Counted from the stretch's first letter, positions 1 to 6,440 are shown. The stretch is 6,521 nt of DNA from Methylococcales bacterium (GCA_023144875.1 JAGLEW010000023.1:1-6521), one strand, 5' to 3'. Notes: generated by a model from the letters alone, not told the origin. Made by a program: numbers and translations.

Positions 1-1965
1 TTAATAAGTTTTAGCAATTCTAAACCCTAAATCATTACTGCGATAGGTTGCATCCCATCCATTTCGATACGCTGAACGTAACCACCATGGTAAATCATCC
101 CATGAACCGCCGCGTACAATGGGATAGTTGGATTTATTAGCACTCACATAATGACTCTCTTCGGTGCAGTTTTCAATATCTTCGGTGCTGGTCCATTCCC
201 AAATATTGCCATGCATATCATACAGCCCCCAAATATTAGGGCGTTTTAAACCAACGGGATGACTTTCGCCATTTGAATTTTTTTGATACCACGCATACTC
301 TTTGAGTTTTTTAGGGTCAGTTCCATAATAATAGGCCGATTGAGAATTCGCCCGACACGCGTATTCCCACTCAATTTCAGAGGGTAATTTATAATGTTTT
401 CCCGTTTTTTCAGAAAGCCAGTTGCAATAGGCGATTGCATCAAACCAAGAAACATTGGTGACAGGATGTTGATTTTTTTCTTTAATATATGTAACCGATG
501 AGAGATTTGACTGATAAATTAAGTTATTCTCTCGGCAAAAAACATCGTACTCGGCAAAGGTAACAGGAAACTGGCTGATGTAAAATGGGGATTTTATTTC
601 AACCATGCGCTGTTTTTCATTGTCAAAGTTTTCCTTTTTTGTTTTAGCCGTCCCCATTAAAAAACCTCCCGTTGGAAGCAGTACCATTGCAGGTGCAAAT
701 TCATCATCCGATAAACTGTCTTGCGTTTGACTTAATAATAAACTGTTATTAATGGTCTGGGTTGGTGAGGGTTGTTTGATGTTTTCAACTAATAAGGTTA
801 AACGTTGTTCAAGCTCTAAACGTTTAATGGCTTCAATGGCAATGTCGGTTTGTTCGCCTGACTGATAGTATTTTAAATACTTTTTATACGCATCAATCGT
901 ATCAAGTGTTTTTGTTTGTTGCCACAAAAGGAGTTGTTTTTTTAATTCAGAGTCCTCTGTGATTTGTGTTGATTCTGACGGGGCTATTTTAGGGGATAGA
1001 AAAGGTTCCAATAATATGGTTACGGTGGCTATGTCTTGAGGTCGCTGTTCTTTTGATAAAGCAAGGCATGAAATGATGGTTTTTTTTAATATCGGATGAA
1101 TATTGGGATTATTAAAAATTAAACTGGGCGCTTCAAGGCGTTGTTTAAGCGTGGGTATCTCTAAGCCATTGAGACATTGAAATAAAACCGCGCCCAATAA
1201 ATATAAATCGGTGCGCGCATCTATGGTTGTTTTTGAGTGGTGAGCAAACTGTTCGGGAGCATGACAGGGGTTTGTTTTGAAAAAAGGCATTTTAATTTGT
1301 CGGTAAAGATCAAAACCCATTAATACGGACGGATATGTTGGTGATTTTTCGTCGAGTAAAAAAATATTTCTTAGATTAATATTTTGATGATAACGCTGGT
1401 GTTGGTGTAAGTTTTCTAGGGTATTTAATAGGGAGGGTAACCATTGTTTTATATGTGCTTCGGTTAATTGTTTTTCATTTTTTAAATAAAGCGCATGCAG
1501 AGAATAGCCCTTTATATATTCGGTCACTAAATAAACCGTGCCATTTTGTTGAACTAAATCTGTATAGCGCAGGACACCCTCAATCGCAGAGTTTCGTTGA
1601 CATGCGGCTAATAATTGCGCTTCATTAATAAAACTTTTAAGATAGAGCGTGAAGGCTGATTTTATCTCAGGGGTATTTTTTATTTTGATTTTTAAGGACG
1701 TTGAGCATCGAATAGATAAAGGTTTGGGGCAATACTCTTTGACTGCAAATAATTCTTTTTGACCTTTTTTTTTGGCAATATAGGTAATGCTATAAACGTC
1801 CTCGTTTAATACACGCCCTAAAATATAATCGCCAATGACACTGAAAAATGGCAAATGATGTGTCGCTTTTGAATAGTCACTTAGATCAAACTGACATGAC
1901 GCGCAATATGGCGTTTGACTGGGCGTAAAACAATTAGGACAAAAAAGAGGGGGAGGATTGTTCAT
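1..1965 (-). CDS. Zinc ribbon-pseudokinase-FGE/SUMF1-like fusion protein
   Basis: Complete 654-residue protein with four parts. Residues 9-24 form a zinc ribbon (C9-x2-C12, C21-x2-C24). Residues about 46-323 have a Ser/Thr kinase fold: K76 in AVKEYCP, E115, an APE motif at 236-238, D253 and R308 are kept. The glycine loop reads GRVLNEDVYS without its glycines, HRD reads H193-Q-N195, the HRD+2 lysine is N197, and DFG reads G217-F-D219. Loss of both catalytic aspartates indicates a pseudokinase. Residues about 340-392 are a helical linker. Residues about 421-654 are an FGE-sulfatase (C-type-lectin-like) domain with LPSEIEWEYACRA, GLYDMHGNIWEW, RGGSW and LGFRI. The two active-site cysteines of true formylglycine-generating enzymes are absent from the SAYRN segment, so sulfatase activation is unlikely. 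No signal peptide or membrane helix is visible, so it is probably cytosolic. The start lies 19 bases after the caspase stop, has no clear Shine-Dalgarno, and probably depends on coupled translation. Its ligand and role are unknown; a scaffold or sensor is my inference. Confidence 0.9.
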   Translation of the reverse strand: MNNPPPLFCPNCFTPSQTPYCASCQFDLSDYSKATHHLPFFSVIGDYILGRVLNEDVYSITYIAKKKGQKELFAVKEYCPKPLSIRCSTSLKIKIKNTPEIKSAFTLYLKSFINEAQLLAACQRNSAIEGVLRYTDLVQQNGTVYLVTEYIKGYSLHALYLKNEKQLTEAHIKQWLPSLLNTLENLHQHQRYHQNINLRNIFLLDEKSPTYPSVLMGFDLYRQIKMPFFKTNPCHAPEQFAHHSKTTIDARTDLYLLGAVLFQCLNGLEIPTLKQRLEAPSLIFNNPNIHPILKKTIISCLALSKEQRPQDIATVTILLEPFLSPKIAPSESTQITEDSELKKQLLLWQQTKTLDTIDAYKKYLKYYQSGEQTDIAIEAIKRLELEQRLTLLVENIKQPSPTQTINNSLLLSQTQDSLSDDEFAPAMVLLPTGGFLMGTAKTKKENFDNEKQRMVEIKSPFYISQFPVTFAEYDVFCRENNLIYQSNLSSVTYIKEKNQHPVTNVSWFDAIAYCNWLSEKTGKHYKLPSEIEWEYACRANSQSAYYYGTDPKKLKEYAWYQKNSNGESHPVGLKRPNIWGLYDMHGNIWEWTSTEDIENCTEESHYVSANKSNYPIVRGGSWDDLPWWLRSAYRNGWDATYRSNDLGFRIAKTY

Positions 1966-1984
1966 GTGATTTTAAAGAGTATTT

Positions 1985-3286
1985 TTAATGACTGTTGCAA
2001 GCCCAAACGCGAATAATACATTGAGTCCCTTTATAATAAAGACAGGATGCGAGCGCTTTATCTTTTGCTTGTTCAGGGGTACTGGCTTGTGCAAATCCCC
2101 AGATAGTACTTCCTGTTGCTTGATCGGCGGCATAGGCACCACAGCCATTCGTGAAATTTTTAACCACGGTGCAATCAGAGCCACATTTAAGAAGCGCTTG
2201 TTGATTAGCATCACTGGTACTTAGTCGGTCATGGGAAAACCCCCAGCGATTGCCTTGATTGCCATTAATGGCAAGAGCAGCATATAACAATTTATTATTT
2301 GGAGCTTTGGTCGGTGTGGTTATTACCTTTGATGCGCTTTGTAAGGCGATTAACTCATTTTTTCGAATATTAGCTATGGCCGTAAACTGACCGCTATCCC
2401 CATATTTATCAATGTAGGCTTTAAAATAACTGGGGTTATCAGAAGATTTAATGGTGTTCCAGTAGATAATTTCTTCATTACTTCGAGGTGCGCTGACGGG
2501 AGGCGGTATTATTAATGGCTTATTCGGCGCAATCGTAAGGTTTTCAATAAAATAAAAATTCCCTGTTAAGGAGTTAGATTCCCATGGAACTTGTTTTTTA
2601 GAGGTATCTTCAATCACACCGATGCGCACTTTTTTAAAGACTTCTTCAATGGATAAACCAGGGGTATCCATATTTTTTAATAAATGTTTCGTGTAAGTAC
2701 CGTTGCTGGAATTACCGTCTTCTGCCGTGTCCCCAGGTCCTGTTGCATAGGCTATAATGCTGCCTGTTGGAGCATCCATTCGCGCTAAAACTCCATTTGC
2801 TGTCCCTGAGCGCCAACCGCGAGCAAAAGGATTGTTTCGACAGGCATCTAAAATCACAATGTTTAACTTATTACCCGAAGCTTCCATCGCTTTCAATATA
2901 TAATTTGCAGAAACAGATTCTTCAGAGACATCATACGATTGTTGTATGCTTGCACCAATAGGAATCAAATAATTGCTTCCATCGACCTGCATTCCATGTC
3001 CTGCATAATAAAATAAGCCAACGCCCGCATTGCCACGAAGTTTTTTATCAAAGGTGCGTACCGCTTGGCGCATTTCTTTTTTTGACGCATCTTTTACTAA
3101 AATAACTTCAAAATTTAAACGACGTAATTTAGTGGCAATATCATTGGCATCATTCGCAGGATTGGTAAGAGGTGCTTGTTTATAAGCACTATTTCCGATG
3201 ACTAATGCAACTTTATTGGCATAACTTGGCTGTGCGATCAACGTTGTTAATGTGATTAGTATCGAAATGAGGGTTAATTTATTCAT
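1985..3286 (-). CDS. Exported caspase-like (metacaspase-type) peptidase with C-terminal DUF4189
   Basis: This 433-residue precursor starts with a Sec signal peptide: MNK, a hydrophobic stretch, then a likely cut after SYA at residue 23. The caspase C14 domain covers about residues 25-245. The catalytic dyad is visible: H97 in YYAGHGMQ and C149 in ILDACRNNPF. The family motifs IAYATGPGDTAEDG and NGTYTKHLL and the QVPWESNSLTGNFYF segment follow. A proline-rich linker (253-267) leads to a helical W...YFKAYIDKYG motif (276-306). A DUF4189 domain (about 333-430) follows, with cysteines at 368, 372, 382, 415, 423 and 430 that could form disulfides in the periplasm. Related bacterial caspases cleave after Arg or Lys; the substrate here is unknown. 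An AAGG ribosome site lies 9 bases before the ATG. The pseudokinase gene follows after 19 bases, so the two are probably one transcript with this gene first. No promoter was recognised upstream. Confidence 0.93.
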   Translation of the reverse strand: MNKLTLISILITLTTLIAQPSYANKVALVIGNSAYKQAPLTNPANDANDIATKLRRLNFEVILVKDASKKEMRQAVRTFDKKLRGNAGVGLFYYAGHGMQVDGSNYLIPIGASIQQSYDVSEESVSANYILKAMEASGNKLNIVILDACRNNPFARGWRSGTANGVLARMDAPTGSIIAYATGPGDTAEDGNSSNGTYTKHLLKNMDTPGLSIEEVFKKVRIGVIEDTSKKQVPWESNSLTGNFYFIENLTIAPNKPLIIPPPVSAPRSNEEIIYWNTIKSSDNPSYFKAYIDKYGDSGQFTAIANIRKNELIALQSASKVITTPTKAPNNKLLYAALAINGNQGNRWGFSHDRLSTSDANQQALLKCGSDCTVVKNFTNGCGAYAADQATGSTIWGFAQASTPEQAKDKALASCLYYKGTQCIIRVWACNSH

Positions 3287-3478
3287 AGTCTTAAACCTTT
3301 TAAATGGAAGAAGCTCAATTTTTCTAACCGCTTATTCAAAAGTACTTATCTAAACGTAGGCTACTATAATGGTTCTTGTTAGCCTCGTGCGGATTATTTT
3401 TTTATTTGTGAATTAGATGGCGATTCAACGGGTATTTTGATGAGGGAATAACGTGTATTATTTAGATTTTAATTGTAG

Positions 3479-3506
3479 TTGCAAAAAATTCTTCATAAAA
3501 TATAAT
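3479..3506 (+). promoter_or_regulatory. Predicted sigma-70-type promoter for argA
   Basis: The -35 is TTGCAA (3479-3484, four of six consensus bases) and the -10 is a perfect TATAAT (3501-3506), with a 16-base spacer. Transcription would start near 3513 and leave about 60 bases of leader before the argA ATG. The inverted repeat CTTGA-N5-TCAAG sits over the predicted start point, where a repressor could act. The background is very AT-rich, so chance matches are common. Confidence 0.45.
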
Positions 3507-3527
3507 ATTCTTGATGATTTCAAGTAC

Positions 3528-3556
3528 TTTTAATTTTTATTCAAAAATTATTCATT
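3528..3556 (+). promoter_or_regulatory. ArgR-box-like sequence in the argA leader
   Basis: Two overlapping 18-base windows fit the enterobacterial ARG box WNTGAATWWWWATTCANW. The first (3528-3545) differs at one conserved position, G to T. The second (3539-3556) differs at two. Three ATTCA half-sites occur at 3539, 3550 and 3554. A site here, just downstream of the predicted start of transcription, would suit arginine repression of argA. Known operators usually have two boxes 3 bases apart, which is not seen here, and AT-rich DNA matches this consensus easily. Confidence 0.3.
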
Positions 3557-3571
3557 CAAATATTTTTTCCT

Positions 3572-4894
3572 ATGCATAAAACGGACGACTTTGTTGATTG
3601 GTTTAGACATTCTGCCCCGTATATTCATGCACACCGTCACCGAACCTTTGTTATTTTTTGGGGCGGAGAGGCGGTTATGGCGAATATTTCCAGCTTAATT
3701 CATGATATTGCTTTGTTAAAAAGCGTAGGGATTCGCTTAGTTTTAGTCCATGGTATTCGACCACAAATTGATTTTTATTTAAAACAGCGAGGGATTCAAT
3801 CCACGTTTAAAAATAACGTTCGTATTACCTCTAAGGCGTGCTTAGAGTGTGTTAAAGAAGCCGCAGGAACGGTTCGGATTGAATTGGAAGCGTTGTTATC
3901 AATGGGATTGGCTAATTCACCAATGGCGGGCGCTAAAATAAAAATTGTCTCAGGGAATGTGGTGATGGCAAAACCTTTAGGGATTATTGAGGGGGTTGAT
4001 TATGGTTATACGGGCGTGGTCAGACAAATAGATACCGATGCTATTCATCAGCAATTAGATCAAAATAATGTGGTGTTAATTTCACCTGTCGGTTATTCCC
4101 CCAGTGGTGAGGTGTTTAATTTAGTCGCAGAAGACCTTGCCGCTGAAATTGCCTGTACTTTAACCGCTGAAAAACTAATTTTATTAACCGAAAATGATTG
4201 TTTTTTACCTCAAACAACTCAAGTGGTGCGGCAGATGACAACCGTGGAGGCGCAAATGTTTTTACGCCAAAAAACAGCGATGAAAGCAAGTGTGATCCGT
4301 GATATTCAAGTTGCTATTTACAGTTGTCAACAAGGGGTTTTAAGGGTGCATTTGATTAATCGCCGTCAAGAAGGGGCGTTGTTATTGGAGCTATTTACAC
4401 GAGATGGTATTGGAACATTGATTAGCGCCGCGCCCTTTGAATTATTACGCAACGCAACTTTAGAAGATATTGGCGGTATTTTAGAATTAATTATACCGTT
4501 GGAAAACCAAGGTAAATTAGTGAAGCGCTCAAGAGAAAAGTTAGAGATAGAAATTAACGACTATAGTGTTATTGAACGTGATGGGGTTATTATTGCGTGT
4601 ACGGCTTTTCATCAATTAGACGAAGCGCCGTTTGCAATGATGAGTTGTTTGGCGGTTCATAAAGACTATCAACAAAAAGCGCGAGGAAAGCGTTTATTTA
4701 ACGATTTGATTCAAAAGGCTCAACAGCAAAAAATTCAAAAATTGTTTGTGTTAACCACTCAAACAAGTCATTGGTTTTTAGAGCGTGGTTTTAAAGGGTG
4801 CGATACAGACTCTTTGCCCGTCTCTTTACGGTCTTATTATGATTCAGACCGAAATTCCAAAGTTCTTTTTAAAGAAATATTATCCTCACTATGA
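3572..4894 (+). CDS. argA: N-acetylglutamate synthase (amino-acid N-acetyltransferase)
   Basis: ArgA transfers the acetyl group of acetyl-CoA to L-glutamate, the first committed step of arginine synthesis in the cytosol, and is normally inhibited by arginine. The 440 residues match the classical two-domain enzyme (E. coli ArgA is about 443). Residues about 23-285 are the amino-acid-kinase fold, with GGEA at 31-34, VHGIRPQID at 59-67 and VSGNVVMAKPLG at 126-137. Residues about 293-438 are the GNAT acetyltransferase domain, with the acetyl-CoA segment CLAVHKDYQQKARGKRL (359-375) and KLFVLTTQTSHWFLERGF (390-407). The start at 3572 is chosen because the N-terminus (FRHSAPYI.AHR..TFVI) lines up with E. 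coli ArgA, although TATTTTTTCCT before it holds no Shine-Dalgarno. It overlaps cpdA by four bases. Confidence 0.96.
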   Translation: MHKTDDFVDWFRHSAPYIHAHRHRTFVIFWGGEAVMANISSLIHDIALLKSVGIRLVLVHGIRPQIDFYLKQRGIQSTFKNNVRITSKACLECVKEAAGTVRIELEALLSMGLANSPMAGAKIKIVSGNVVMAKPLGIIEGVDYGYTGVVRQIDTDAIHQQLDQNNVVLISPVGYSPSGEVFNLVAEDLAAEIACTLTAEKLILLTENDCFLPQTTQVVRQMTTVEAQMFLRQKTAMKASVIRDIQVAIYSCQQGVLRVHLINRRQEGALLLELFTRDGIGTLISAAPFELLRNATLEDIGGILELIIPLENQGKLVKRSREKLEIEINDYSVIERDGVIIACTAFHQLDEAPFAMMSCLAVHKDYQQKARGKRLFNDLIQKAQQQKIQKLFVLTTQTSHWFLERGFKGCDTDSLPVSLRSYYDSDRNSKVLFKEILSSL

Positions 4895-5694
4895 AGACAA
4901 AAAAATCCTTTAGCACCATTTTACAAGTCACAGACTCTCATATATTTCCACAAACAGATCGTACTTTATTAGGTGTTGATACTGAATATTATTTTAAAGC
5001 CGTGCTTGAAAAAGCGTATCAAGAATATGGAAAATTTGATTTAATTTTAGTCTCGGGAGATTTGGCACAAGAGCCTTGTTTAAATAGTTATCAACGTATT
5101 AAAGATATTTTATTGCGTTATAAAACTCAAACGGTTTGTTTGCCAGGTAATCATGATGATTTTTCGTTAATGCTGCAATTATTCAATGAAAAAATGATTC
5201 ATTGTGAAAAAAGAACCTTTTTAAAAAATTGGCAATTGATTTGTATGAATAGCCAACAAATTAATCAGGCAGGGGGGGCTTTTCACGCGGAAGAATTGGC
5301 ACGCTTAACAACCTATCTTGAGCAAAATGAAACCGATCATATTATGATCGCGATGCACCATCATTGTGTGTCCTCAGGGAGTACGTGGATGGATACTATG
5401 CTGATTGAAAACAGTGATGAATTTTTTGATTGCTTACAACCTTACCCAGAAGTAAAACTGATTGTAACGGGGCATGTGCATCAGGATTTATCCGCACAAA
5501 AACAAGGCATTCGTATTTTTAGTACGCCAGCAACCTGTTTTCAGTTTAAACCCCGCAGTAATAAATTTACGCTTGATACACTATCGCCTGCGTATCGAAC
5601 GTTAAAATTATTTGAAGATGGGCAGATTGAAACGAGGGTGCATTATTTATCTGAAAAATTAAACGAATTAAAACCTACGAAAAATGGCTACTAG
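4891..5694 (+). CDS. cpdA: 3',5'-cyclic AMP phosphodiesterase (class III metallophosphoesterase)
   Basis: CpdA hydrolyses 3',5'-cAMP to 5'-AMP in the cytosol and so damps CRP-cAMP signalling. The 267 residues (E. coli CpdA is about 275) carry the metal-binding motifs of class III enzymes in order: D15-x-H17 (QVTDSH), G56-D57 (VSGDLAQ), G86-N87-H88-D89 (LPGNHDD), the His run 156-158 (MHHHC) and G194-H195-x-H197 (VTGHVHQ). CpdA-specific stretches are also present: LLGVDT, ATCFQFKP, NKFTLDTLSPAYRTL and the C-terminal GY. Its ATG shares bases with the argA TGA (ATGA, 4891-4894) and it has no ribosome site of its own that I can see, so it is probably translated by coupling to argA. A related phosphoesterase with another nucleotide substrate cannot be excluded. 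Confidence 0.93.
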   Translation: MKTKKSFSTILQVTDSHIFPQTDRTLLGVDTEYYFKAVLEKAYQEYGKFDLILVSGDLAQEPCLNSYQRIKDILLRYKTQTVCLPGNHDDFSLMLQLFNEKMIHCEKRTFLKNWQLICMNSQQINQAGGAFHAEELARLTTYLEQNETDHIMIAMHHHCVSSGSTWMDTMLIENSDEFFDCLQPYPEVKLIVTGHVHQDLSAQKQGIRIFSTPATCFQFKPRSNKFTLDTLSPAYRTLKLFEDGQIETRVHYLSEKLNELKPTKNGY

Positions 5695-5760
5695 TCATGG
5701 TATTTTAATTATTTTTTCTGGTATGTTGATGTTTTAAAATTAAAACTTGAGTCAACAACA

Positions 5761-5973
5761 ATGAATAAGTTCATAAAATATTTTATAGTGATGAATGGTT
5801 TATTGCTATTAAACGCCTGTGCTGATGCCCCTGCGCTTAAAGTTAAATTTTACCCGTTCATGCCCGTCCCTTTTTTAATTGTGCCTGATGATGCGCCTAA
5901 AAATAACACGCACAACAACTTCAATGTTTATCAAGAACAGCGTCGAAATTTTGAACAAGACCAGTGGAAATAA
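5761..5973 (+). CDS. Small putative lipoprotein, function unknown
   Basis: This 70-residue protein has a basic N-terminus (MNKFIKYF), a hydrophobic core and a lipobox-like LNAC ending at Cys20. It would therefore be a lipid-anchored mature peptide of about 51 residues. The asparagine at lipobox position -2 is less usual but tolerated. The mature part begins CADAPALKVKF, then has a short proline/hydrophobic patch (PFMPVPFLIVPDDAP, 32-46) and a hydrophilic Gln/Asn/Arg-rich tail. I do not recognise the family. It lies 66 bases after cpdA. No confident promoter or strong ribosome site is visible, so it may be read through from argA-cpdA. It stops 4 bases before the stop of the convergent LprI-like gene. 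The lipoprotein signal is the main reason to believe it is real. Confidence 0.65.
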   Translation: MNKFIKYFIVMNGLLLLNACADAPALKVKFYPFMPVPFLIVPDDAPKNNTHNNFNVYQEQRRNFEQDQWK

Positions 5974-6010
5974 GCTTTTACTCTCCGACCCAATAATAAA
6001 AGCTTGGGTC
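5972..6010. repeat. Two overlapping inverted repeats at the convergent gene junction
   Basis: The 9-base arms AAGCTTTTA (5972-5980) and TAAAAGCTT (5997-6005) are perfect inverted repeats with a 16-base loop. The 7-base arms GACCCAA (5987-5993) and TTGGGTC (6004-6010) form a second perfect hairpin with a 10-base loop. The second hairpin's arms overlap the first hairpin's loop and right arm, so only one can form at a time. The minus-strand gene's stop codon lies inside the first stem. Neither hairpin is followed by a clear T-run, so it is not a classical intrinsic terminator, but its position between two converging genes suggests a role in 3' ends. Confidence 0.55.
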
Positions 6011-6379
6011 AAGATACCGCTTAAGTCGTTGTATTCTTAACTGGGTTAATTCTTGTTTCATTTTTGGGTGTAACATTCCAATCATACTTCCCCAGCAATA
6101 TCGGATATTTTTTTCTTTACAGGGAAAAATCATATCGAGTTCAGCATCCCGAAACTTTATCCATAATCGTTGGGATGTTTGTAATTTTTTCAGTGCAAAC
6201 GGGTTGCCATTGGCTCTTTTTACTAATTGCTGATAAACCTTATTAAGTTCGTCATCTACTTTTTTAAATTCATCAAACGCACATTTATTTAGTTGGATTT
6301 GACCTGCATTAATATCACATTCTACCGCGATAACTTGGGTAGCAAAGGAAATTAAAAAAGGTAAAATAAAGTACTTCAT
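5978..6379 (-). CDS. Secreted LprI/DUF1311-family protein
   Basis: With the start at the ATG ending at 6379, this is a 133-residue precursor. MKYFILPFLISFATQVIA forms a clean signal peptide, probably cut after residue 18 to give a mature protein starting VECDINAG. The mature part has the LprI/DUF1311 pattern: an early cysteine pair (C21, C33) around GQIQLNKC, then DDELNKVYQQL and the hallmark QRLWIKFRDAE, with C87 and C95 further on. Some family members inhibit lysozyme at the cell surface; most are uncharacterised, so I give no function. A longer reading frame reaches a TTG at 6457 that has a good GAGGA site, but it would put 26 mostly polar residues before the signal peptide, so I prefer the ATG. 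No Shine-Dalgarno precedes that ATG. A short leader frame ends 5 bases before it and may couple translation. Confidence 0.8.
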   Translation of the reverse strand: MKYFILPFLISFATQVIAVECDINAGQIQLNKCAFDEFKKVDDELNKVYQQLVKRANGNPFALKKLQTSQRLWIKFRDAELDMIFPCKEKNIRYCWGSMIGMLHPKMKQELTQLRIQRLKRYLDPSFYYWVGE

Positions 6380-6384
6380 ATATA

Positions 6385-6423
6385 TTATGAGATGAATGTC
6401 AGGTACCGTGTAATCATGGGCAT
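6385..6423 (-). other. Possible short leader peptide frame upstream of the LprI-like gene
   Basis: A 12-codon frame (MPMITRYLTFIS, stop at 6385-6387) ends 5 bases before the ATG of the LprI-like gene. A GAGGA sequence (6426-6430 on the minus strand) lies 8 bases before its second ATG (6415-6417), which is good spacing. The downstream gene has no ribosome site of its own, so termination and re-initiation is a possible explanation. A frame this short also arises easily by chance. Confidence 0.25.
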
Positions 6424-6440
6424 ATTCCTCAAAGGAGTTA

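Larger units (their letters stand above)
3287..3571. promoter_or_regulatory. Divergent AT-rich intergenic region between the caspase unit and argA
   Basis: This 285-base gap separates the caspase start (minus strand) from the argA start (plus strand), so it should hold both promoters. It contains two TATAAT hexamers on the plus strand. The one at 3365-3370 has no convincing -35; the one at 3501-3506 does. It also contains two copies of the 8-base palindrome AAGTACTT (3340-3347 and 3522-3529) and an inverted repeat CTTGA-N5-TCAAG (3510-3524). I found no convincing minus-strand promoter for the caspase and no gene longer than a 15-codon open frame. Confidence 0.6.

Noticed and set aside
1988..2961. 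Plus-strand open frames inside the caspase gene (1988-2224 and 2767-2961)
   Set aside because: They lie opposite well-supported caspase and DUF4189 coding sequence and show no recognisable motif of their own.
1..3286. A complete diversity-generating retroelement
   Set aside because: The FGE-like domain is of a suitable type, but there is no reverse transcriptase, no accessory gene and no recognisable template copy of the C-terminal segment in this window.
3365..3370. TATAAT as the argA -10 element
   Set aside because: No -35-like hexamer lies 15-19 bases upstream. The promoter at 3479-3506 is better and closer.
3369..3416. A 15-codon hydrophobic open frame on the plus strand in the divergent gap
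   Set aside because: It has no well-spaced ribosome site and no regulatory codon run such as arginines for attenuation. It is short enough to be chance.
3409..3427. TGAAT-N9-ATTCA as an ArgR box
   Set aside because: The ARG box has 4 bases between these half-sites, not 9, and the arms are only 5 bases long.
3677..4894. Alternative argA start at the ATG at 3677, which has a strong GGAGAGG-like site before it
   Set aside because: It would remove residues 1-35, including the GGEA motif and the N-terminal segment that aligns with E. coli ArgA. The site is a by-product of the codons for GGEA.
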